Assembly (NCBI GenBank): GCA_009767595.1
Contig: VSDK01007199.1
Span: forward strand, 290,306 to 354,305
DNA: 64,000 nucleotides
Origin: Symbiodinium kawagutii
Lineage: Eukaryota > Sar > Dinophyceae > Suessiales > Symbiodiniaceae
Direction of reading: 5' to 3'
In this document: positions 22,550-35,300 of the stretch, one piece after another
Numbering within the stretch: the stretch's first letter is position 1
How the letters are laid out: each line of letters opens with the position of its first letter
Made by a program: the position numbers and the translations under genes
The notes under the pieces: generated by a model
What the model was told of the DNA's origin: nothing
The model's input: the letters and a program-made list of their open reading frames with translations, nothing else
Databases searched by the model: none

Positions 22550-22640
22550 TTCAAACAAGCGTTTTTTCCTTTCAAGGGGAAGCGTAAAACACTTGTTCAA
22601 TCATTTCACCAAAATCATGGGTGAAAACGCTTGTTCATCA
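22550..22640. repeat. Inverted AAACAAGCGTTTT motif pair
   Basis: AAACAAGCGTTTT at about 22553 and GAAAACGCTTGTT at about 22623 are inverted copies. Related words occur at 38.87-38.94 and 55.31-55.40 kb. They may be subterminal or regulatory repeats; see findings. Confidence 0.4.
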
Positions 22641-22759
22641 ATTTCTGGTTGAAGCTTCGCGGTTGGCTCGCAGCACTTTGATGTTGATATGATCCAAAGA
22701 TTCAATCCTGACAATATGGACAGTATATGTAGGTTTACCATGGGTTCTTTTTCAACTGT

Positions 22760-22985
22760 GGGTTTTCCCACCAGCCCTTCCAATTCCTTACTTCATCATA
22801 ATTTGCAGGTGCCATTGCATAATACTTTCCTGACCCTGTTGACCTTGCGCTGACACTTGCCCTCTTGGCCATGAGTGTGGCTGCTTCTGCTGCTGCAGTG
22901 CTGCTGGATGCAGGCCAGGTGACTGTGGTCGCGGGTTCTACGGGAAGTGTGCCTGGGAACTGGGAACCTAACCAGCCTTCTGATT
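22760..22985 (-). CDS. Possible exon, minus strand
   Basis: Minus strand reads GTLPVEPATTVTWPASSSTA then MAKRASVSARSTGSGKYYAM. Ser/Thr/Ala-rich. Other frames are partly open. Confidence 0.35.
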
Positions 22986-23222
22986 GGCTTTGGCTTTGCT
23001 TCACTTGACTTAGCTTAATTTGCCTAATTTTCAGCAGTTCTTGGCTCCTGGCTGCGATTCATGTCATTCCAATTTTCTTCGAACATTTGAATGAGAGGGC
23101 TTTACGTCAGCTACGACAGTAAATCAAATTCAAATGCATCTGCAAATAGTTGCAAATGCAAATCTATTTGTTTGATTCTGGCCAAAAAAAAACACATTTC
23201 CCTGACGCGCACCTTTGCTGCC

Positions 23223-23627
23223 ATGCCCAACGCCATGGAACCCCCAAAAATTGTACCTCGCCGCAGAATGGGCATGACTGAACCCACCGAGCTTCAAAAG
23301 CGCATAGATGTGCTTGCCATTCAAACGCAGCTTGTGAAGAAGTGTGGTACGAAACGGCTGCTGAAACATTACGAGCACTTGCGCAAAAGTGTTCCTCGTA
23401 TGCATTTATTCCGATGTTTTGTGCTTCTCTGATTCCGATTTTTTGTGCTTCTCTGATTCCGATTTTTTGTGCTTCTCTGTGCCCATTGTGCACTTTTGCA
23501 TTTTTCTACAATACACTTGTTTTACTCCCAGTGGCTGTCTGAGATCTACGACCCAGATGAGAACTTGATCGATGAAGTCAAAGGAGAACTAGGGAGGAGA
23601 AGGGTGTGTTTGCCGAAGGACAACTGA
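23223..23627 (+). CDS. Small two-exon gene, 87 residues, unknown
   Basis: Exon 1 23223-23390 starts MPNAMEPPKIVPRRRMGMTE and ends KHYEHLRKS. Exon 2 23532-23627 reads WLSEIYDPDENLIDEVKGEL and ends GRRRVCLPKDN with TGA. Donor GTTCCT, acceptor CTCCCAG, phase 0, 141-nt intron. The intron holds three near-identical copies of TTTTGTGCTTCTCTGATTCC. Upstream exons are possible. Basic then acidic helix; no domain recognised. Confidence 0.6.
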
Positions 23628-23899
23628 GTCGCCTGAGTCTGAGCCTATGCATAGAAAATTAACCTGGCTACGTTGTGCGGTAGACTTTAGTGCCCACAAG
23701 GGGTTCCGGGTTCCGGTGTAAGTTCAAAAAAGGCTGACGGGCGCTGACTTGTTTGTTCCTTTTGTTTTCTCCACAAGTTTTCCACCGTTTTCACCGACAC
23801 ACCACCCCAAAATTCATCATGTCGAATAGCTTTCCGCACTAGAACCCAATTCAAACAGAAAACCAGAAACGTCTAATATGACATGATCGTTTGGTTGCC

Positions 23900-25120
23900 A
23901 TCATTGAATGGAGCTGGACCTCCTGCATATGCAGGCGGCTTCTGCGCATTTGCGCCGGAGACTTTGGGCTTGGCTTCGGTTTGGCAGGCAAGGCTTTCGG
24001 GGCACAGCCGGTTCAAAGTGGGAGCACTACAGTACCCAAATTGAACACGAGGTTGGAAATCAAAAATCCAATGAGGCCGTCAGTTGACTCATGCGAACAA
24101 TTGGGCATCGAAGGAGAAAAAAATGCAAACTCACGTGTGGCACCAAAGATTGAAACCAACATTGAAGTACGAGGTAAAGTAAACATATACCAATCAATAA
24201 CAACGCCAACGCCAATTGTTCAAATCAAAGGTTTAACCATGTATTCAATCCCTCATTTACCGCCACTCAGTGGAGATGAGCCATCGAACCACCCGCATAT
24301 GCAGGCGGCTGGCGGCTGTTGGGCGATGGTGGGGCATTGAATTTGGCAACGCTCGGCAGGCGTGGATGTCGGGGCACAGCCGGTTTCAAAAGTTCAAAGT
24401 GAAAAAAAACACCAACCAACCATGGTACCAAAGCTGAATATCAATTCATGCGTCCAGCGAGTCTACCAACTGACTCCTTCGTACAATTGACCATTGAATG
24501 AGAAAACGTGGCCGTTTCACACATGACATCAAACATTTCAATCATAGAGTCATACAAGTCTAGTTTATTGCTACAATTACAATGGTGATTTTACAATCAT
24601 AATCAAATTTATCATATCAAATTATCAAATTCAAATATCAAAGGTTTACAAAGCCAACCTTTGTATTCAATCCCTTATTTGCTGCCACTCAGTTGAGCTG
24701 AGCTGAGCCATAGAACCGCCCGCATATGCAGGCGGCTTTGCGCTGTGGCGATGGTGCATTGAAATTGGCACGGCTTGGCAGGCACGGATGTCGGGCAGCC
24801 GGCTCCAAGTGGGAATCGGGAACACCGCAGCGCCCAAATTTATCATCAATTCAGGAATCCAGCAAGTCCACCAATTGACCCGTGAGTGAGAAATGTTGCC
24901 CTTTCGCACAAAAAGCAACTCACAGAATCATTTTTCATTTCAACCATAAACATGAAAACCAACACGGTCATTTCACCAACCTTTGTATTCAGTGCCTTTG
25001 ACTGCCACCGCTCAATGTTGGCCCCAGCGCACATTACCAATCCTTGGCATATCCCAAACATGTCAAATACAAGCATCAATTTCGATCCAACGATAAAACG
25101 TATATTCAGCATTCAGCGAA
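23900..25120. repeat. Diverged ~370-430-bp repeats, three copies or more
   Basis: Copies start near 23905, 24270 and 24700. Each has CCGCATATGCAGGCGGC or a variant, then GGCAGGC, a GGCACAGCCGGTTC-like block, a CCCAAATT block and AATCCA...GTC...CCAATTGA. The first copy contains the perfect palindrome CCTGCATATGCAGG. The final unit is followed by related partial sequence to about 25.1 kb. Open frames over it are not conserved between copies, so it is read as non-coding. Confidence 0.65.
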
Positions 25121-25739
25121 ATCTCATCAAACCCGTTTCCCTAAAATGGGTTGGGCACAACCGGCTCTTTGATTCCCAAGAGCTGACCACCAATTCAAAT
25201 TGCGGCGATCAACCCTCGGTGCTTTCCCAGGCGGCTTCTTCGGCAGGGCCAAGTCCATGGATCCGCAGGCATGTCAGGTTGAAACCCAGCCAGCTAATCC
25301 ACCAACCCATCAGGGGCTGATAGATTTTAAGATTAGACTACTGCACACTGCAGATTGAATACCGGATTGTCTCCATTGTTTACCAGTTTGAGTGGGGCCA
25401 TCCACCACCAGAGTACCTCTCACTCTAGACCATGGCCAATGCTACTTGCCCACTCGACAGAACGATTCTTTGGAATGGCTTAGTAACACAAAGTTTACAC
25501 AGTTGATTGGGGCAGTTGTGATTCATAAGAGCCAATAAATCTCTCAACAATAATTTGTTACCAATTGGAAATTGCAAAAATTGAATCAATTGGTTTAGGT
25601 TGATTAGGTTGACGTTGAAATTAGTTGAAGTTGAAATCAGCAAATCTGAATCTGAAGCCGAAGACTTGAAACTGGCAGCTTGCCTGATGCTTGGATACTG
25701 ACGATGTATCATTGGATGCCGCCTTTGACGTCTTGCAGG

Positions 25740-26066
25740 ATTCTGCACTGTCCAGGGACTATGCTTGCAAAATTGGCGCTATGGGCGCACGAGCTCTGTA
25801 TGTCTATACAGAGATGGACGGTGAGCGCGACATCCTCCTAGTGCTTCTCTGGCGCACGCGACCCCATCACCCCTGTAGCGGTGGTGCCTGACGACCAAAC
25901 CAAGGTCGATCGGGATCAGGTTGAGAATGAAAGCCAATTGGCACAGAGGCCTTCGCATATGTGCGCAGTGGACATCATGTCCAACAAGACACCCTTTAAG
26001 CTCAGAACTATTGCCCATTCTGATGAATGCAGGGCCCCTGACATCTTTGCAGAACTTGCTGCAGGA
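25740..26066 (+). CDS. Two exons, plus strand, unrecognised
   Basis: Exon 25740-25820 follows CTTGCAG: DSALSRDYACKIGAMGARAL then YVYTEMD, ending at canonical GTGAGC in phase 1. Exon from 25878, after CTGTAG, enters in phase 1: AVVPDDQTKVDRDQVENESQ, then AVDIMSNKTPFKLRTIAHSD and DIFAELAA. The phases agree. They may be 5' exons of gene A or a separate gene. Confidence 0.5.
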
Positions 26067-26099
26067 AACTTGACGTCGCCACAAATTGCTTGAAGGAGG

Positions 26100-27640
26100 C
26101 CACGCAACTAAACTTGACTGCTTGACTGGTCGTGATCTTCCAGCTGTGTTTGCCTTCTATTGTCGGATTCTCGCATGTTCCTGTGTTCTTTGATCTCGAT
26201 GAATGATGTTCATCATTGTACATGTAATGTCAATGTAAACATAAGCCTATCTGGGAATCTGGGGCCAATCTATCTGATTCTAAGTTCTGAATCTTACTTG
26301 TCAACTAATTTCTGATCTAATGCTATACATAGATTCTCAGTATCATTAACTGACCGACTAAACTAAACAACAATCCATACTTAATTTTAACTTTGATTTT
26401 CTGATGCAAATGAAAGTGAATCATCTTTTATTATCATCAAACTGATTCATTAAAACACGTCAGCGATCAAACAATGCAATTCTTTATGCTCGGTGATTCT
26501 CAACTACAAGATATTTTGCTAGAACTGAGAGTGTGATGATGTAACACTGTAAAACTCAGATCACTTTCTACTCAACACTTGGTTGACTTTCAAACATCTA
26601 CAGTTTGAGCATTCCTTTCCCAAATCATGCTGAATGAAAGCATCCAGGATTTATGGGTGAAAGTACACAAGATTTCGTTAAACGTAGTGAGCTATGGCGC
26701 ATACAGGCACATTCAAATTCCTTTCCCAAATTTATTTAAATCGGAACACAGTGGACGTTGGAGTCCCGCCTTTCAACATATCATGTCCAGGATTGATCTG
26801 AAATCATTCCAGCTTCCTTCAAATGTAATTAGGTGTATTCCTTTATACTGTTGTAGAAACAAAAATGATAAAGGACAACAGCTACTGGGCGTCACTCCTG
26901 CATTCAACTACCGGTCTCGGGTCTTAGTCTTGAATCGCATGTACAGCAGCATAAGAGTAGCACACAGTAGTTGCAATAGTAACAATAACACGGTGACCAT
27001 AGTACTGAAGGTGAACAGGCTTAACAGGATAGTACAGGCTTTTCGCCTTCAATCTTCAAACTTCAAACTTCGAACATTGAGACACTGACTAACCACTAAC
27101 CTAATTACCCCCCTCTATTCTTCCGCAACAAGCACAAAAGCTTGCTGCCAGGCTGAAGTCGTTGTAATCGAGGAGGATGAAAGACCTCTTTCTGCCCCGA
27201 GGACTTCTTGCGTTGCGGCGTTGCAGGGTTTCGCCATCATGCTATCAGACTACCCAGTGTATTTTGGCCATCATACAACCAGTGTTTCACCGTTCCACCA
27301 TCTTTCAATGTGACAATGTGCATCTAGAATCCGTCAACATCTAATATTTGAACTCATTATTTTGATATACTTTGATCATCTCTCGACAATCAACAATGTC
27401 AATGTCAGTCTTTGGTGTTTAGGTAGGCTGTTGTAAGTCTTGACAGATCAGAGTAAGTAAGTAAGTAGCAAATTAAACAAATACACGTACATCGTAAGCT
27501 GGCTGTCACGCTGTCAAGATGCTGCACACGTACATATTACATGCGTACTAGATAATATACAAAAATGTAAATCAATCCGGGTTTGCTGGCGGCTTCCTCG
27601 CGGCCGAGGCTCTTACAGCTTGTAACTTGCGGCTAGTTAC
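26100..27640. other. Mostly non-coding; one weak exon
   Basis: AT-rich. Around 27155-27230 a plus frame reads AEVVVIEEDERPLSAPRTSC, which could be a short exon. The 153-codon frame at 26.6-27.1 kb has AT-rich codons and no splice support and is not called. Confidence 0.35.
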
Positions 27641-27652
27641 TTTTTAGTGGAG

Positions 27653-28177
27653 TTAGGTGCCCCTTACCCCCCTGGATGTTCCATAGGAGATTGTGGAGAT
27701 TAGATGGAACACGTTTTTCTTTGAAATCACAATCTGTCCTTTCGTGGTCATGTGCACTCGTTGTGCAAATTTCAAGTGGTCCTTGTACTCACCATGTTTG
27801 GTCTTTTCAAAACAGCTGTACATGGGACAGACATGTGGGTTGGGTGTGAAGTCGAACCAACTGAGCCAAAACTCGTGGAGTTCAACAGAGAGGAGGCCAT
27901 CCTGCAAACGAGGCTATGTAGTATAGTATGTTGTCGGTTTGGTTCGATGCCTATCAAACATGAAACTGTAACTGAATTCAATCGGGGTACCTAAGTAGAA
28001 GCATCTCCATCCATGCCCTTCGGCCAATGCTTGCGCATTCAGGAGCCGAATTCGGCGGTTCCAATTGGCGGCGCTCCTGGAGAGCCTGCTCATGGCAAGG
28101 CTCCTTAAGTCAGAGGATTCCTTGGCTGAGATTCTGGTTAGATCAATGGCCTTTTTACTGGGAGCCGATGAAGCCAT
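27653..28177 (-). CDS. Two-exon minus frame, strand partly unresolved
   Basis: Exon 1 starts at an ATG (28177): MASSAPSKKAIDLTRISAKE then AMSRLSRSAANWNRRIRLLN. Exon 2, after TTTGCAG, reads DGLLSVELHEFWLSWFDFTP, then HLKFAQRVHMTTKGQIVISK, to a GTAAGG donor at about 27660. A GC donor after NAQ keeps the frame. However, the plus strand over 28.03-28.19 kb reads LLESLLMARLLKSEDSLAEI, which would suit an early exon of gene A. One of the two is antisense noise. Confidence 0.45.
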
Positions 28178-28575
28178 GACTCTTGGGCATGACAGATGTT
28201 TGTTGTTTCTCTGCTGAGTCGAGTCGTTGAGTTGTCTTACGCTGTTTTACTTGTTTTGTTTTGAGTTTTTGAGTTTTCTTTGCTTGTCTCTACTGGTGTT
28301 GATGGGCTTGGGTTTGGTAGGCAGGCACCCGCTGCGATAGTGTTGGCCAAACCTAACCAGGGACCAGGGACCAGGACCATGACCATCAGGGATAGTAGTG
28401 GCATTTCACCAGTAGAAAAAGATCATCATCTGAATGAACAATTTATATTGTTGGATATACCGTCATAGTTATATATCATTCTCACATTTATAACATGTCA
28501 TGACACCTGATGTCATGACACCTGATAACATGTCAATGTCACAGAAATCATTGCTTTTCTAAATTCCTGCCCTAG

Positions 28576-29344
28576 GAATGTGTACAACCAGATCAAAAAC
28601 AGGGAGATCAACGTGCCGCACAAAACCCAGTTGAGCAGAACCCGTGCAAAACTGGATATGGTTTTGATGCATGTCCGGCAATCTGATTTCGCTTCGGGGG
28701 TACCAACTTTTGTTTGGCTATCGGCTGATGCCTCACCACAAGGCACATTAGAATACTACATCATCCTAGAGGATAGGATATCACGGGCATTCGCAGCAGA
28801 AATCGTCGAAGCGACGCCGGACGAGAGAGATCACTGGTGCAGAGCTGGCTACTTGAAAACCACTACGCTACCATGCACGGTGCTGGGGAGTGGCCGTGCT
28901 ACTGCAGCTGCAAAATTCGAAGCCCTTACCCACTCGGTGATCTTAGATGCAATGCACGACGGTGATCCCAGCAATGTTGCCAAATATGGGGAAAGTGTGA
29001 TTTCATTTTGCTCCGACTTTGGTGCAGAATCAAACATCGCATCGCTTCCCAGTATATGTGTTCAAGATGTTCTGAAAAACAATGTACAAAACAGCGATGG
29101 AATGTTGAGACTGAACAGTTCAGTTATCGAACAGCGTTTTGGAGACATGCAACAAGATGATGATGGAATTATCGAAGATGTCATGTTGGTGGAGGATGCT
29201 GTTGTTCACGACCCTGGCCACGATTCAGAACCCAAATATCATTTCGGGATGACATCATCGCTGATGATTCCTGGTGTCAAGCACATGTTTGACAATGTCC
29301 ACAAAGAGCTCGTGCAGTCTTTGTCGCACTACACTACATTTGTG
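28576..29344 (+). CDS. Gene A exon with candidate acidic triad
   Basis: Acceptor TGCCCTAG, entry phase 2. Reads NVYNQIKNREINVPHKTQLS to LSHYTTFV. Asp in SADAS (about residue 50), Asp in CSDFGAE (about 156) and HMFDN (about 235) are the candidate active-site positions. An acidic linker (QQDDDGIIEDVMLVEDAVV) separates the last two. The exon ends before GACTCC; using this GA donor gives FV-DSLTPVVAILHLKTYRD across the junction. Confidence 0.65.
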
Positions 29345-32300
29345 GACTCCCGGAAAGGATTATCTATATTTTTTTCAATATACATGATTTTCACGTCGTA
29401 AATACATCTATCTATATTTAAAAATCAAGTAGCTCCTCAAGCAGTGAAAAGTTGTTTGATTATAAACGTGTTTATGCCTATGTCAACCATCATATGCTAC
29501 ACACACACACATTCTGGTACCCTGCAGCCTTGCAAGGATTCCTTGACACCCGTGGTCGCAATTCTGCATCTGAAAACATATAGGGATCGTTTGCTGGAGC
29601 TTTGGTCGCTTGCTTCAGCATGTTTTATTTTTCTGAGCGTGAGAGATTTGACTCAATCCCTTAGGGTAAGTCTGTTCATTTGTTTAAAAATTTCTTCGTT
29701 TGATCCATATGTACTTCTCTGATAATGCCTTCGCCATGAATTTCCCAACTAGCTCCCAACTCTACAGTTCCACGGGTCCCCATTTTGTCGAATAGTTCTG
29801 GCGGCATTTGACACCGATCTCTGAGGAGAAGTGCTTTGCAAAGGATGGACCCTTTGCTCGATACCGAAAATTGATTTCTTTTTGGGAGGGGGGGCAATTG
29901 AAATCTATACGTTGGAGTTCCCTGGTGACAGTGATCCGAGCATTGCTTTTGCGGGAAGACGCACTTAGAAGTGGCTGGAATAAAGACCTGTTTGGTGACA
30001 TTGGGACTACTTCCATTGTCGACGCAGCTCTGACATCTCCACTGTTTTGGAAGTACTGTCACTTCTTAAACAATGTTGCTGGCGCCGTTGACGTAGGGTC
30101 AAGCTATTGCGAAGGTTGTGATTGTCACGAACATCAAGGATTGCAGCATAATTCTTTTCAAGTGAGAAGAAACCATATCGAGCTGCGTCTACGCTCTGCA
30201 ATCGAAGATGACAGCAATCGAGCATTGCCTTACCCACCATCATGCCCCCTCAAGGGCCGGCGGTCTCCAGAGCTTGCTACAGGGGCTTTCAAAAAATTCA
30301 TCAAGGACATTCTGGTGATTACAAAGGATCTGCTGGATGATTTCAGGGGGGAACTCAGCGATAGTGACTGGCAAGTCATTCTTGGTGACTGGATGGCAGC
30401 CCGAGATCTTTGCCTCAAGATATGTACGTTTCTTTGTTTGTGATGTGGTGTAGTGACTTGTGCCCAAACATGTACCAATGCAATATATATATATTTAGAT
30501 ATTTATATATATATATATATATTACATATATACACACATATATATATATATATACATGGCCTTTTGCTTTGACTCTTTGCTTCGGGTGACGCGCCCCATC
30601 CGTTGGAAGCCACACGGTGAATCAGATTGTTCATCTTCGGGGCCCAAAAGCAGGGATCAACGCAAAACTACTAGCGCAACTGCAGCCGACTTTTCCCACA
30701 TTGAAATATCTTAAATATAAGATTGAAAACGCAAAAAGGGTATATGGATGACCTCTGAAATATTGAATAAATGACCAAAGCTCTGAATGCATCCCAGGAC
30801 ACAATTGTTTCCAATTTGGTCCTGAAGTCGTCCTACTGGGATGTATTGCCGTGGCGACTTTGCGGGCTCGGCTCCAACGATTTCGAGGAGGCTCGAGCGT
30901 GCGGCCGCACCTGCTTACGCCTTTGGGACAAAATGTCCTCTGAAAGCAAAGATTCCCGACCTCTCCATCATAGCTTGACTCGAAGATTCCTCGACCCTGA
31001 CACTTGGCATTCCCACAGTCAGTATTAGTAATCAATAATCATATGAAATTAAAAATGAACCCCAAACCCAATTGTGATATTCACATTTGGACCTAAATTG
31101 GCACAAAGCAAACATTGTTTTGTTTTTGGATATGTCTTCAATTTGAACTTTTCAATCTCCATTCTGGACTGAGTTGAAAACTGTAGCTACGAGTTCGGGA
31201 TGTCAAGATGACAAAAGGATCAACATCAAATGCACTTGTTCCCAATCTTAGGAGTATTCTGGGCCTGGGCCACGTTTGAGACCTGAGCTCGATGAGTATT
31301 TGGGTGGAGTCCCCATGCGGTCGCTACCCAGTTTGCGAGAGTGGGTCGGGGCTCTCCGTTTGATCCGGCTGGCGGAGAGAGAGACGGAGGACAGTGACAG
31401 TGATCATTCGGTACATTTCTAATCTTTACTTATATTGCTATTACCCTAAGACTAAGACTCAGATTCGACTGACTCTGACTCTAGTAAAACAAGGGTTTGA
31501 CTGTAATAAACATTCTGCGTTGAGAGCCAACATGATATACATTCATTTGGTAAATGAACATAGTATGAACATAGGCCAACATGTGTCCATGTTATATCTG
31601 ATGTAACTTATGTAATTTTGATTTTGTAGATGATCATCCAATGATCAATGATGACAACCGGCGATATTTCATGACCGATTCCCATCACACATCACACGGC
31701 TGATGTACGATTTGACCTGACCCTGGCAGGGGCAGCACAGAACGATCAGTCAAGTATTCAGCAGTGCTCCATCAGCATCGGAGAGCTTCGTCTCCACAGA
31801 GCTACGGCAACAGTTGCTCCCAAGGTATTTTTCAACCCCCCAGGACATGGGTATTTCAACATGCGTTAGGCTATAGCGCCCCAGGGTTACCTCATCCATT
31901 CCATCCATTCCACTAAGAAAACATGCTCAAAATCTCGCTACAGCTCACCAACCAACTGTTCACCAACATCATGTTATGGTAGCTGGTCTTGTTTTTGGTT
32001 TCGCAGGGGTTGGTCCCAGAAGTCGCATCCCAACCTTTCGCATAGTTTCCTCATGTCATGTCTATGACAGTCTAGGACAGTTCCCTTCAGCGGCTGCGCA
32101 GGAGTTGGCAAATGCTGCCAAAGACTATGAAGCTATCGCGACTGGCCCTGGATCTTCTCAAGCAGTGGCACGTTTGGTTGGTGGGCGAGACTGCGTGCAT
32201 CGGCTTGGGCTCGTGGGATAACTGGAAAGGTCATCACTGTTTGATGAATTGTGACGGCTGGTTGGTCTGGTTAAGTCTGGTTGGGTAGACTACGTAGTAA

Positions 32301-35300
32301 CTACATATTGATTATTGATTTGATTTGATTGGTTGATTGACCAGACTCACTGATTCTTGACAAGAAAATGATGGCATCATCAAATGTCATACCACCAAGT
32401 CATACTGTCATACTCAATTCACAGTACTCGTTGATGCTTCCAACTGGACTGGGTTGGTCGGTGGTGTGGCGCCGGTGTGCTGTCATGGGATGCTGTGCAT
32501 GGTGCAATGGTTTACAACGCTGGTGGTTGTTTGAATGGTAAGCTTTGCCACAACTCAAACAACATCAACAGGAACAGCATCGGTGCAACAGTCGCTGGAG
32601 TCGATGGAGCTGACTTGTTGAATCGGCATTGTTGAATCATTGTATATCGAGAAGGTTTATTTTGAATCCTACCCAACCTAAAGCAAAGCCACCGCCACGA
32701 ACAACATAATGACGAGATGCCATCAATGTTGATAACTAGATACTTTGTTACAGGCTTCATTACTTCATGGCATGACATGACCGACAATCATCAAGTCATC
32801 ATTTCAAGAAGTCTTATGTTGACCAGCTTGCTGACGATACCAACTCTGAGTGACATTGCCAGGTATGAACACCAATTCAGACCATCAAACGGGTATTGAA
32901 TATAGTTATTGGAGGCATTATGAAAATAGTTTTTCAAATTGATGTTTACATGGTTCGATTCATTGTCAATCACTCACTTTGTCAATTGTCAATCACATCA
33001 TTCATCATTTTCTATTCTGAGGTTCCTACCCGTGTGCTTACAGATCGGGAGCAAAAACAACTTCTCTACAGACGACAACTGCAGTTTGGGACTGGGGATG
33101 CAGTGACACCGTTGGTATCTTCAAGTGTTGCTACACAGCTTGCCACTAGGAAATCTGAGGTGGTCAAGGCTTTGAATGATTCGCAGAGCAAGACAGCTTT
33201 GGGGTCCCTGCAACAACTAATGGCACAGCACTTCCGAGAGACAACCAACCCTTCGAATTTCTACAGCCTACCGCTTGATCTTTTCAAGTCGTTGCCGATC
33301 AAGCAACTGTCATTGGCCTCCACAAGCATGCTTTCCATAAAGGGGAAACCAGCCCAACCGGTAGGAACTTTGCCACTGGAAGACGAACGTAATTTTTTGC
33401 CACTGGCAAATCGACCGCAGCCGATCCAAGATCTCCAATCTCAGTTTCTGGAACCAATACAGGATGATTTTGAAGGCACCGTGTCCATGCGGGATGATGA
33501 TCTTGAGGGTCAGTATGACCTCCAGCAGTTGGTTGACTATTGTGCACATGATAACCTGCTTGTGTTCAAGGTGTCAGACAAAAATCCACATCGAAAAAAA
33601 CGGCCTTTGAGCAGCGTGGACAATATCATTTCTGGAGATTTTGCAGTCAGGCTTTATAAACTCAAGAAGCATGATTCTGAATTGTTAGTGGCACCAACTA
33701 CAAATGCTGAAGTGCCGCTCATCCGATTCTTCAGCACGAACTCGTACAGGATTTTGGATCACATGTGGTGCTGGAGGCTAGCTGCTGGTTTGACCATTGA
33801 TGGTGGTGATCTGAAACTGAAACCATTTGGACGTGCTTTCCAACAAAGACTGAATTGCCCGCTTACATTTGAGGCAGTGGACCTTGAAAGGGGCATAAAA
33901 CCAACCGCCCTTGAACTCTTTTTGGCCCTGCGTGCCAAGGGATGGACCTGGGAAACTTGGCGGGGCAAAGCTTCTGATTTGAAGAAGATCGCAATCAATT
34001 TTCTTGCAGAGCGGAAAGTTCATTATGGGGGAAGTTTTTTCTACCTGCTTTGCCTTGTGACATTGCAACCAGTTGCCGACAAGTGCCGCTTGATGCATGG
34101 CCAGCTAGAGACCTACTACTGGGCTGCTTTCATGCTTGCGAGGGAATCACGTTGGGATGAGCTCCAAACCCTACCACCTGATCGATCTGCCAAGTTCTAC
34201 AGGATTGGGTGTTTGGTGATCCATTCGTGGATGACGTTGTACGACTTGGTTTTAGGCTGAAGCCAAAACATAGCCACCTAATGTTTGCCAATCAAATGTC
34301 ATTCAGTGAGCCAATGGGGGGGTTGAAAATTCCAACGATGGCTTTAATCAAAAAACAGGATTCCACTGATTAGATTATGAATATGATTATGTTTTGATTT
34401 GATATTTAGAACTTGTAATTACAGTAGATTCAGATTTAGATGACTGATCAAAATTACAACTTTACAGTCTCAGAATCCAATTCCCCATGTCCAACTGTTC
34501 CCGGTTTTGTCCCAAGAATACTTCAAGCAGTACTTTGCAGGAGTCTCCTGATTGGGGAAGATTCGCTGGACGCTGCTGATTCCGCTTTGCACCAGGAGGC
34601 CAGACCGATCGATCCATTGGGGAGTGGTGGGTTGTGTTGGGTTTGCAAGGCCTGAGTCAGTGGGTGCTTCCCCTGGACACATGATATTTGATTTGACATG
34701 AACATTGACTTAGACTGAGACTTGTCATGCGTCGTCGGATTAAACAAATTAACATTGCAATTTACATTGGTTGATGATTCATTGACATTAAACATTTGGC
34801 TTCGACAGAAATGAAATTACTTTGATACATGCGGCATGTGTCAATGGAATCACGTTGTTCGTATCAGCCATTTCTTATCGGCCCAAAGAAAGCAAGTGTC
34901 ATTGATCCATCATCTGATGGGAAATGTCATGACATCATTCAGGAACCCGGCCGTTGATTTTGAACGTGAGACATTCGACCGATTGCTCCGTGAAGCTGCG
35001 CTTGCAGATGCAGCTTCGAGGGCCCCAGCATTCGTTGAGATAGATGGGGAGAGATTCAACCGAGTGCTCCCTGGAGATGCACCTCCAGCTGCAGATGCAT
35101 CAGTCATTGAAGTGGCTGGCGAGAGATACGCCAGAATGCCCCATGAAGATGCGCCTCAACCTCTTCTTGTTCCCATGGCCTCTGGATGCATTGATGCAGG
35201 CGAGGCTGAGTTGGCCCGACTCCTGGCCACAGCTCGACCCCCACCTCCACGGCTTCCACGTGATGATCCAATGGGTGTTTGGAGCCGACGCCTGGAACTA

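Noticed and set aside
26627-27088. 153-codon plus-strand ORF
   Set aside because: Codon choice resembles intronic DNA and there are no splice sites or motifs; probably chance.
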